NCBI GenBank assembly: GCA_030666885.1
Contig: DAOUWY010000112.1
Location: 1-6,433, forward strand
Direction of reading: 5' to 3'
Source of the DNA: Methanosarcinales archaeon
Lineage (GTDB): Archaea; Halobacteriota; Methanosarcinia; Methanosarcinales; Methanocomedenaceae
Length of the DNA: 6,433 nt
The notes beneath the pieces are model-generated. The model was not told where the DNA came from. It saw only the letters and a program-made list of their open reading frames with translations, and searched no databases. Position 1 is the first letter of the stretch. Every line of letters starts with the position of its first letter. Of this stretch, positions 1 to 4,896 are shown piece by piece. The translations under genes were made by a program, and so were the position numbers.

Positions 1-23
1 CGCTCATTCTAAACATTTTGCAC

Positions 24-42
24 AAAGTGGATACCCCACTTT
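24..42. repeat. 7-bp inverted repeat (hairpin)
   Basis: AAAGTGG at 24-30 pairs perfectly with CCACTTT at 36-42 across a 5-base loop. It is the first in the series of hairpins at the left edge of the window. Confidence 0.6.
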
Positions 43-63
43 TCAATAAACCTTACGGCAATT

Positions 64-79
64 CAACGTGGTCACGTTG
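64..79. repeat. 7-bp near-perfect palindrome
   Basis: CAACGTG at 64-70 and CACGTTG at 73-79 are exact reverse complements separated by two bases. The two-base spacer is too short for a relaxed RNA hairpin with all pairs formed, so a dimeric protein operator is as likely as an RNA stem. Confidence 0.6.
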
Positions 80-103
80 GTAACCGATAATTTGTTGTTT
101 GAC

Positions 104-170
104 GGCGAGATATTCTGCTTATGAGCAGTGAAACGTTTGTTATAAGGCGATATTCTACCCATCGGTAGTG
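104..170. repeat. Two tandem hairpins with compensatory stem changes
   Basis: Unit 1 is GGCGAGATATT (104-114), stem CTGCT/AGCAG (115-119/124-128) with a 4-base loop, then TG. Unit 2 is GGCGATATT (146-154), stem CTACC/GGTAG (155-159/164-168) with a 4-base loop, then TG. The stems start exactly 40 bases apart. Two base pairs differ between copies and both keep pairing (G-C to A-T and T-A to C-G). This is the pattern expected when the stem itself is under selection. Confidence 0.6.
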
Positions 171-223
171 CTTGGAAATACGCTATCCACATAGAAAAAA
201 GTTTCGAAAATATCACTCCCAAA

Positions 224-273
224 TTTCATCGCTCAGAACTCGCTTCAGCTAATGCTTTACAGAGTCGATGAAA
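224..273. repeat. 8- to 11-bp interrupted inverted repeat
   Basis: TTTCATCG at 224-231 pairs perfectly with CGATGAAA at 266-273. Pairing continues inward with CTC at 232-234 against GAG at 262-264, with one unpaired T at 265, giving 11 pairs around a 27-base interior. Confidence 0.55.
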
Positions 274-274
274 A

Positions 275-299
275 TTTTCGTGCCAAAAAAACACGAAAA
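275..299. repeat. 8-bp hairpin with A-rich loop
   Basis: TTTTCGTG at 275-282 pairs with CACGAAAA at 292-299 across a 9-base loop. Read on the minus strand, the stem is followed by TTTTC, so it could end leftward transcription, but no leftward gene is seen just to its right. Confidence 0.55.
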
Positions 300-300
300 A

Positions 301-312
301 ATCTTGTAAGAT
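301..312. repeat. 5-bp palindrome
   Basis: ATCTT at 301-305 and AAGAT at 308-312 are reverse complements with a two-base spacer. Weak alone; noted because it closes the run of inverted repeats in the first 312 bases. Confidence 0.35.
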
Positions 313-469
313 ACTATATTACCTATAGAAAACATCAAAAAGCCTAATTGTTGGACAGCCTCTACCCTGATCACAATCCTGATATCCATCACATTAAACT
401 TTAAGAGCTCCCCTACCTTTAATTATCCCGGTATAAATCTTTCGAATGTGGGGGGTGGCTACAACTTGA

Positions 470-484
470 AAAACTCTATATATC
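470..484 (+). promoter_or_regulatory. Likely box A (TATA) promoter of tRNA-Val
   Basis: AAAACTCTATATATC matches an archaeal A-rich BRE followed by a TATA box (TATATA core at 477-482). The usual ~25-base spacing would start transcription near 505-510, giving a leader of about 25-30 bases before the tRNA, to be removed by RNase P. An interrupted inverted repeat, GGCT..AACTTG (457-468) and CAAGTT.AGCC (493-503), brackets this box. Confidence 0.5.
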
Positions 485-535
485 ACTAATTACAAGTTAA
501 GCCTAAAAACGACAACAATTTGCACAATACATACA

Positions 536-609
536 GGGCCTGTGGTCTAGTCGGTTATGACATCGCCTTTACACGGCGGGGATCCGGAGTTCGAATCTCC
601 GCGGGCCCA
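536..609 (+). tRNA. trnV: tRNA-Val (anticodon UAC)
   Basis: A complete cloverleaf can be drawn. The acceptor stem is 536-542 with 602-608 (seven pairs, one G-T). The D arm is 545-561 with GG at 553-554. The anticodon stem is 563-567 with 575-579, and the loop TTTACAC at 568-574 places anticodon TAC at 570-572 after the invariant T569. The T arm is 585-589 with 597-601 and its loop is TTCGAAT. A609 is the discriminator base. No CCA is encoded, as is common in archaea, and no intron is present. It decodes GUA valine codons, and GUG/GUU to an extent set by modification of U34. No clear terminator T-run follows immediately. Confidence 0.97.
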
Positions 610-700
610 CTCCTACTCGTAATATACTCTGTCCGGTATCTGTATCCCATGATAACATTTATCACATCACTGAATATTTTAAGTACTATCAATTCACAAA

Positions 701-712
701 GTAGTTTATAAT
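701..712 (+). promoter_or_regulatory. Likely box A promoter of the LURP-one gene
   Basis: TTTATAAT at 705-712, preceded by the A-rich CACAAAGTAG, fits archaeal BRE plus TATA. Expected transcription start is near 735, leaving a leader of about 40 bases before the start codon at 775. A GAGG Shine-Dalgarno at 764-767 lies 7 bases before the ATG. Confidence 0.5.
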
Positions 713-774
713 GATCAGGTAGGTTCCGGATATCCAGGGTCGGTCCGGTTATTTTCAAAATATGAGGAAATAAT

Positions 775-1350
775 ATGTCAGGTAATTTCTCACACCAAAA
801 ATACCTTGTACGCAGGAAGATACTGAAATTGTTCGGGGCTGTCTTTCATATCTATGACCCTGACGGTAATGTTGCCTTTTATTCCAAAATGAAGGCATTC
901 AAACTGAAAGAAGATATCCGCCTGTATACAGGTGAGGACATGCACGAAGAGGTACTGACCATCAAGGCCAGGAAAATCCTGGACTTCTCTTCCGCTTATG
1001 ATGTGGTGGACCCGACCACAAATGAGAAAGTGGGTGCCCTGAAACGAAAAGGTCTAAAGTCCATTTTGAAAGATGAATGGATATTCATGGACGCAGGTGA
1101 CAGGGAAATCGGACTTATCAAGGAAGACAGCACGTTTTTGGCCCTGTTCAGGCGTTTTTTAACCAGCCTGGTTCCCCAGACCTATAATGGGTTCATAGGG
1201 GATACACAGGTGTGCACGTTCAAGCAGAACTTCAACCCATTTGTTATCAAAGTAACACTTGATTTTTCCCCTGATACACAGAACCTGCTTGACAGGCGAC
1301 TGGGAATTGCGGCAGCAGTACTGCTGTGTGCTGTCGAGGGCAAGCAGTGA
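775..1350 (+). CDS. LURP-one-related / tubby-like fold family protein
   Basis: The 191-residue product fits the LURP-one-related family (LOR, formerly DUF567), which shares the beta-barrel-plus-central-helix fold of Tubby C-terminal and phospholipid scramblase proteins. Family-like segments are YLVRRKILKLFGAVFHIYD (10-28), KAFKLKEDIRLYT (40-52), TIKARKILDFSSAYDVVDP (62-80), VGALKRKGLKSILKDEW (86-102), and near the end FNPFVIKVTLDFSPD (153-167) followed by LDRRLGIAAAVLL (172-184), which would be the buried hydrophobic helix. There is no signal peptide, and length equals a whole single-domain member. The ATG has a GAGG ribosome site at 7-base spacing, so the start is well supported. The protein is presumably cytoplasmic or membrane-associated. 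The family's biochemical role in archaea is not established; ligand or lipid binding is only inferred from the fold. It appears to be transcribed alone, between its own TATA box and a hairpin terminator. Confidence 0.93.
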   Translation: MSGNFSHQKYLVRRKILKLFGAVFHIYDPDGNVAFYSKMKAFKLKEDIRLYTGEDMHEEVLTIKARKILDFSSAYDVVDPTTNEKVGALKRKGLKSILKDEWIFMDAGDREIGLIKEDSTFLALFRRFLTSLVPQTYNGFIGDTQVCTFKQNFNPFVIKVTLDFSPDTQNLLDRRLGIAAAVLLCAVEGKQ

Positions 1351-1380
1351 TAATATACGGGAAATTGTTCTTAGAAATGG

Positions 1381-1439
1381 CCTTGGGACAAGATTCATTA
1401 ATGTCCCTATCAAGGCAAATGGGTTTTACTTTCTTTTGT
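1381..1439 (+). terminator. Probable hairpin plus T-rich terminator after LURP-one gene
   Basis: CCTTGGGACA (1381-1390) pairs with TGTCC (1402-1406) and CAAGG (1411-1415): ten pairs, an 11-base loop and a CTAT bulge at 1407-1410. A T-rich tail, TTTTACTTTCTTTTG, runs from 1425 to 1439. It begins 30 bases after the stop codon. The rest of the gap to 1545 shows no further gene. Confidence 0.45.
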
Positions 1440-1545
1440 AATCCTGAGATGCCCCAATTTTCAAATAACATGCACAACCAGTTAAATCCGTGTTTCAGTT
1501 TACTTTGTATCAAGCCTTTTACATAGAGGAACACTCCCCCTCCTC

Positions 1546-1556
1546 TGAAATATATG
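1546..1556 (+). promoter_or_regulatory. Possible TATA box for methionine aminopeptidase gene
   Basis: TGAAATATATGG includes an AATATAT core at about 1549-1555. A start site ~25 bases on would fall near 1580, inside the first codons of the longest reading frame, which would exclude the ATG at 1562 and favour a later start. A second, poorer candidate is TTTTACATA at 1517-1525, which would allow the ATG at 1562 with a very short leader. Confidence 0.35.
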
Positions 1557-1561
1557 GATAA

Positions 1562-2536
1562 ATGAAAATGATAAAAAAGATTCCAGGGTCACATAAGATT
1601 ATGCAGGCAGTAAAAGCAGGAGCTAAAAGAACCGGAAGAACAGAAGGAACAAGAAGAACTGAAAGAATTGGAAGATCTGGAATGGATCCTGAAATCCTGG
1701 AATGCTACCTTGAAGCAGGCAGGATTGCCTCGAGTGTCAGGGAACAGACAATGAACGCAGTGGAAGAAGGGGGGCGGTTACTGGATACAGCCGAATATGC
1801 CGAGGAACTTACCAGGCAGATGGGAGGTGAGGCAGCTTTTCCATGCAACATCTCTATCAATGAGATCGCATCCCATTATACGCCATTGAAAGGAGATAGT
1901 AAATTTACACCAGGAGACTTAGTCAAGATCGACATAGGCGTACATATCAACGGTTATATCGCTGATACGGCTAACACCATTGAGGTAGATACCAACCACA
2001 ACCTGATACTTATTAAAGCTGCACAGGAAGCCTTAAATGCGGCCATCAATGAGATACAGGACGGTGTCAATACCAAATACCTTGGCAAGGTTATAGAAAA
2101 TGTTATCAAGTCCTATAACTGCTTTCCGATGACTGATCTAACAGGTCATAGTATGGAAAGGTATACTATTCACAGCGGTGTCAATATCCCGAATTATGGG
2201 AGCGCAAGTTTCGGGAATGTACTTCATGCAGGGGATGTGGTGGCTGTAGAGCCTTTCACAACACTGGGTCATGGTATGACCAGGCGGGGGGAGGTAAGGA
2301 TATACAGCCTGGTTGGCAGCAAGGTTTCAAAAAACCTGTTACACCAAAAACTGTTCTCACTGTTCAATACTCTCCCCTTCACCACACGATGGATGGACGA
2401 GCCAGACGAACTTGATAAAATAACGACAAAATTGCATAAATATCCTGTCCTGATAGAATCAGGGGGATGTCGGGTGGCCCAGGCCGAACATACTGTTATC
2501 GTTGAAGATAAGGGTTGCAGCGTAATAACTGCATAA
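1562..2536 (+). CDS. map: Methionine aminopeptidase, type II (archaeal)
   Basis: Removes the initiator methionine from new proteins in the cytoplasm, using two divalent metal ions. Longest frame is 324 residues. The pita-bread fold's metal ligands and catalytic histidines are all present: H105 (in EIASHYTP), D124 (VKIDIGVH), D135 (IADTAN), H196 (TGHSME), E230 (VAVEPF) and E309 (AEHTVIV). Spacings D-11-D, then 61 and 34, match those I recall for the Pyrococcus enzyme. The segment after H196 corresponds to the helical insert of type II enzymes. Family members are near 295 residues and start just before a motif like YLEAGRIAS, found here at 49-57. The first 40 residues are a basic, low-complexity extension (R, T, G, E rich, 22-40) encoded by purine-rich repeats. 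Met41 (ATG at 1682) is therefore the likelier start, with a weak GGAAG 7 bases ahead; the ATG at 1562 has no ribosome site. Confidence 0.96.
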   Translation: MKMIKKIPGSHKIMQAVKAGAKRTGRTEGTRRTERIGRSGMDPEILECYLEAGRIASSVREQTMNAVEEGGRLLDTAEYAEELTRQMGGEAAFPCNISINEIASHYTPLKGDSKFTPGDLVKIDIGVHINGYIADTANTIEVDTNHNLILIKAAQEALNAAINEIQDGVNTKYLGKVIENVIKSYNCFPMTDLTGHSMERYTIHSGVNIPNYGSASFGNVLHAGDVVAVEPFTTLGHGMTRRGEVRIYSLVGSKVSKNLLHQKLFSLFNTLPFTTRWMDEPDELDKITTKLHKYPVLIESGGCRVAQAEHTVIVEDKGCSVITA

Positions 2537-2563
2537 CATCTCTCCATACTAAAGAGCGAAGAG

Positions 2564-2577
2564 CCAAATATTTATTA
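2564..2577 (+). promoter_or_regulatory. Likely box A promoter of the LTD-PLD gene
   Basis: CCAAATATTTATTAAC has an A-rich BRE-like stretch and a TTTATTAA TATA-like core at 2571-2578. A start near 2600 would give a leader of roughly 45-60 bases. It lies 35 bases after the aminopeptidase stop, so the downstream gene is probably a separate transcription unit. Confidence 0.45.
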
Positions 2578-2634
2578 ACTCTGGTTTCCCGTATGTATCT
2601 ACATGCAAATAAAAATGATCAACATCTGGTAGTT

Positions 2635-2643
2635 AAGGAAGGG
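2635..2643 (+). promoter_or_regulatory. Strong Shine-Dalgarno that conflicts with the TTG start
   Basis: AAGGAAGGG is the best ribosome site near the LTD-PLD gene. It is 19 bases from the first conventional in-frame start (TTG at 2663), too far. It is directly next to ATG 2644, which is in another frame and stops after three codons, and 4 or 7 bases from in-frame ATT codons at 2648 and 2651. This decides against the TTG as the natural start. Confidence 0.5.
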
Positions 2644-2662
2644 ATGCATTATTAGATTCAAT

Positions 2663-4363
2663 TTGGTTATACTTCTATGCGCTCTTCTTCTCGCAACATC
2701 TGCTATAAATCCATCGTCTGCATCCAGTATTACACATCCGGTTATACTTGAGTTTCTTCCAAATCCGGAGGCCCTGATGGACCAGGGCGAGTATGTGGTG
2801 ATATATAACCCGACAGGTCAGGGAATTGATATATCAGGTTTTATTCTCACAGATCTTGAAGGAGAGTTTGAAATACCTGGTGGAACCATCCTTGATCCGG
2901 GATCGAACTACCAGATAAAACTCCCGGCAGAAGGGATCCAGCTCAGTAACAGTGGAGATGAGGTGATACTTCTTGATAGTGCATCAAGCATGGTGGATTG
3001 TGTCATTTACGGAGGCTCTGAGTATGAAGGGGCAGGGTGGCAGGGATCTATGCTTGGCAGAGCTTCTGAAGAGCGTATATTCAGGCGCTTCTATCTTGAT
3101 AAGGACACTGATACTGCATATGAATGGCTGCCGCTTAAAGAGTATTACCGGGGGCAGTCAGAATTTATGCCATCTTCGAAATCATTTTCCGGTGAGGTCA
3201 CAGTCTTTGTGTCGCCGGATTGCAGTCTTAAGATTCTTAAACAGGAGATCCGGAGTGCATCCGTTCTCAGAGTGAATGTCTATCTCTTTGAAAGCCAGGA
3301 TATTGAGCGGGAACTGATAGATCTGCTCAGTCGGGGTGGAACAGTGTATATTCTCATCGAGGGCAGCCCTGTTGGTGGTATCAGCGATTCTGAAGTCAAA
3401 ATACTTAGACATATCATAGAAAAAGGGGGAGAGGTTCGTTTCAGTAATGATTCGATTTACCGGTTGAACCATGCAAAGTATGCACTGATAGACAGCGATA
3501 CCATTATTCTCGGTTCTGATAACTGGAACAATGGCGGGTATCCGCCTGAAGGATTGAGCGGAAATCGAGGCTGGGGTGTTGTCATTAGAGACAGGGAGAT
3601 ATTCCATGATATGTCTTCCATATTTGAGCATGACTGGGAACATGGAATAAAGGTTAGTCCGGATGACCTGACACAGGGATCTGAATCAGATACATATGAG
3701 CCAGATGACCTTGCCGGATATGAGGTGTTTGAAGCAAAGAATATAAACGGTGAGTTCAAAGCGAGTATGGTTATCGGACCTGACAACAGCCTCCATTATG
3801 AAACAATTATCGAGATGATCAATTCAGCTGAAAAGACGCTCTTCATCGAGCAGGCGTATATAAGAAGGGAATGGGGAAATGATGAGAACCCTTACCTTCA
3901 ATCTGCAATCAATGCTGCAATGCAGGGTGTGGAGGTGAAAGTCCTCCTTGACTCAATGTGGTATAACACAAACGAGGAGAATGATAATGATGAACTCTGC
4001 AACTACCTGAATGATCTTGCCTCGCATGAGAACCTGGACCTTGAAGCACGGCTTGTGGAACGGGATGGAATTACAAAAATTCACAATAAAGGTGTGATCG
4101 TTGACGGCGAAAGGGTACTGGTCTCCTCGATAAACTGGAACAAACATAGCCCGACCTACAACAGAGAGATCGGTATCATAATCGAAAATCCCGAGCTTGC
4201 AGCATACTACACTGATGTCTTCCTCTATGACTGGAACCTGGGAAGAACAGAGACGAAATCATCAAAAACTAATATAAATCCTTCTATAGTGGCAGTGATG
4301 ACACTGCTTGGTGCATCAACTTTCTATTTATTAAAGCAACGGCGGGGTAAATCCGGGAAATAG
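2663..4363 (+). CDS. Exported, membrane-anchored LTD plus double phospholipase-D (HKD) protein
   Basis: A 566-residue protein when read from TTG 2663. Order: hydrophobic signal segment (1-15, ending near the Ala/Ser-rich 13-22); lamin-tail (LTD) beta-sandwich at about 25-120 (EYVVIYNPTG, DISGFILTD, SGDEVILLD); first PLD domain at about 178-328 with H270-x-K272-x4-D277 then GSDNWN; an acidic linker (333-350); second PLD domain at about 366-528 with H474-x-K476-x4-D481 then SSINWN; C-terminal membrane helix at about 539-557 followed by basic KQRRGKSGK. Both HKD motifs are intact, so one active site can form within the chain. PLD-family enzymes hydrolyse or transfer phosphodiesters in lipids or nucleic acids; which applies here is not visible. 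Topology places the catalytic part outside the cell membrane. LTD domains are often paired with secreted nucleases and phosphoesterases. The start is doubtful: in-frame ATT 2651 would add Arg to the signal peptide N-terminus and fits the ribosome site better. Confidence 0.9.
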   Translation: MVILLCALLLATSAINPSSASSITHPVILEFLPNPEALMDQGEYVVIYNPTGQGIDISGFILTDLEGEFEIPGGTILDPGSNYQIKLPAEGIQLSNSGDEVILLDSASSMVDCVIYGGSEYEGAGWQGSMLGRASEERIFRRFYLDKDTDTAYEWLPLKEYYRGQSEFMPSSKSFSGEVTVFVSPDCSLKILKQEIRSASVLRVNVYLFESQDIERELIDLLSRGGTVYILIEGSPVGGISDSEVKILRHIIEKGGEVRFSNDSIYRLNHAKYALIDSDTIILGSDNWNNGGYPPEGLSGNRGWGVVIRDREIFHDMSSIFEHDWEHGIKVSPDDLTQGSESDTYEPDDLAGYEVFEAKNINGEFKASMVIGPDNSLHYETIIEMINSAEKTLFIEQAYIRREWGNDENPYLQSAINAAMQGVEVKVLLDSMWYNTNEENDNDELCNYLNDLASHENLDLEARLVERDGITKIHNKGVIVDGERVLVSSINWNKHSPTYNREIGIIIENPELAAYYTDVFLYDWNLGRTETKSSKTNINPSIVAVMTLLGASTFYLLKQRRGKSGK

Positions 4364-4386
4364 CTTTGATCTTTGTAAATCTATTT

Positions 4387-4401
4387 TGCCCACTTTTTTT
4401 C
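4387..4401 (+). terminator. T-run terminator after LTD-PLD gene
   Basis: Seven consecutive T at 4394-4400, preceded by TTTTGCCCAC, begin 31 bases after the stop codon. Archaeal polymerase commonly terminates at such T-runs without a hairpin. From 4402 to 4510 I see no gene; the ATG at 4422 opens only 14 codons. Confidence 0.45.
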
Positions 4402-4514
4402 CAATCTTTAGGTATTCTTCCATGACTGCTGTTGATAAGCTACGAGCAAAGGCTGGATGCCAGTAGCATTGCATATGTCATCTGTAAGAGAACAAATGGG
4501 ATAGAACGCAGATT

Positions 4515-4588
4515 GAACGGATGACACGGATTCGCACGGATAAAAAATATATCTGTGTAAATCCATATAATTAGTGTCATCCGTATTC
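4515..4588. repeat. Long imperfect inverted repeat, possible interspersed element
   Basis: Outer arms CGGATGACAC (4518-4527) and GTGTCATCCG (4574-4583) are perfect complements, with GAA/TTC pairing outside them past a two-base bulge. Inner arms 4528-4541 and 4551-4564 pair at 13 of 14 positions if G-T is allowed, around a 9-base AT loop. A 9-base AT bulge (4565-4573) separates inner and outer stems on the right side. The internal variants of CACGGAT and CTGTG-AAATCC resemble the GGATTTACACAGAT-type intergenic repeats seen in many prokaryotic genomes; that link is from memory. No transposase or target duplication is visible. Confidence 0.6.
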
Positions 4589-4613
4589 GAATTATATCAA
4601 ATTGTGGATGCAT

Positions 4614-4631
4614 AAAAAAAGCATTGCTTTT
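4614..4631 (-). terminator. Hairpin plus T-run facing the leftward STAND/TPR gene
   Basis: On the minus strand, AAAAGC-AAT-GCTTTT (4631 down to 4617) forms a 6-pair hairpin and continues into a run of seven T in total opposite A4614-A4620. It lies about 250 bases past the stop of the leftward gene, so it could end that transcript or that of the broken coding stretch between them. Confidence 0.45.
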
Positions 4632-4648
4632 AGGAAAACTGTGCAGAT

Positions 4649-4896
4649 TTAGCCAATCAATCTCCTTAACCGATGACTAATGAGTACCATTGCAAGGACT
4701 GCGGCTGCATCGGCCCATTCGTGATCGAGGAATTGGCCTGATATCTCTTTGGTGCTATTTGTGCCCTCCTCTGAATGGAAATTCCGAGGCACCCCTGTCG
4801 ATGCTCATGGTTTTGTATTTCTGTAGGATTGCCAGAATTCTATAGTTCTATTCCTGCTCCCGACTGTTTAGTCAGCGGAATATTATAGCTGTTCAT
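4649..4896 (-). pseudogene. Possible broken coding remnant in three frames
   Basis: Three short minus-strand open stretches follow one another in shifting frames: 18 codons from ATG 4896 to the stop at 4840; 30 codons from 4847 to the stop at 4755 (contains ILAILQKYKTMSIDRGASEF); and 51 codons from 4804 to the TAA at 4649 (contains QFLDHEWADAAAVLAMVLIS and then HRLRRLIG). Their composition is protein-like: amphipathic helix, no clustering of stop codons. They could be joined by two single-base shifts. The first stretch overlaps the end of the STAND/TPR gene in another frame. I do not recognise the family. It may be the C-terminal end of a decayed gene or simply chance; no upstream part is seen. 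Confidence 0.3.

Larger units (their letters stand above)
1..473. other. Gene-free, AT-rich region dense in inverted repeats
   Basis: No reading frame here looks like a real protein on either strand. The first ~312 bases carry at least seven short inverted repeats, listed separately, spaced a few to about 55 bases apart. From 313 to about 456 I see no strong structure apart from a TATA-like TATAAAT at 432-438 and a G-run at 450-455. Short minus-strand stretches below 312 read like peptides but are broken by stops within about 20 codons. The region could be an intergenic interspersed repeat, a structured noncoding RNA, or the decayed end of a neighbouring element; the sequence alone does not decide. 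Confidence 0.6.

Noticed and set aside
223..312. Minus-strand peptide-like stretch (TRFFRVFLARKFSSTL) in the hairpin region
   Set aside because: It is open for fewer than 20 codons before a stop and its wording follows from the AT-rich hairpin arms. It may reflect an interspersed repeat, but not a gene.
520..711. 63-codon plus-strand reading frame running through the tRNA
   Set aside because: It is the tRNA gene read as protein (RRGSGVRISAG is typical of such artefacts), with no ribosome site.
555..758. 67-codon minus-strand reading frame with AEIRTPDPRRV
   Set aside because: Antisense of the tRNA T-arm and anticodon arm gives this well-known spurious peptide; no independent support.
1159..1534. 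Overlapping minus- and plus-strand frames at the 3' end of the LURP-one gene
   Set aside because: They are shadows of the real gene and its terminator hairpin, without family-like content or start signals.
3182..3786. Minus-strand frames of 153 and 109 codons inside the LTD-PLD gene
   Set aside because: They lie opposite a gene with complete HKD motifs; the plus-strand frame explains the sequence.
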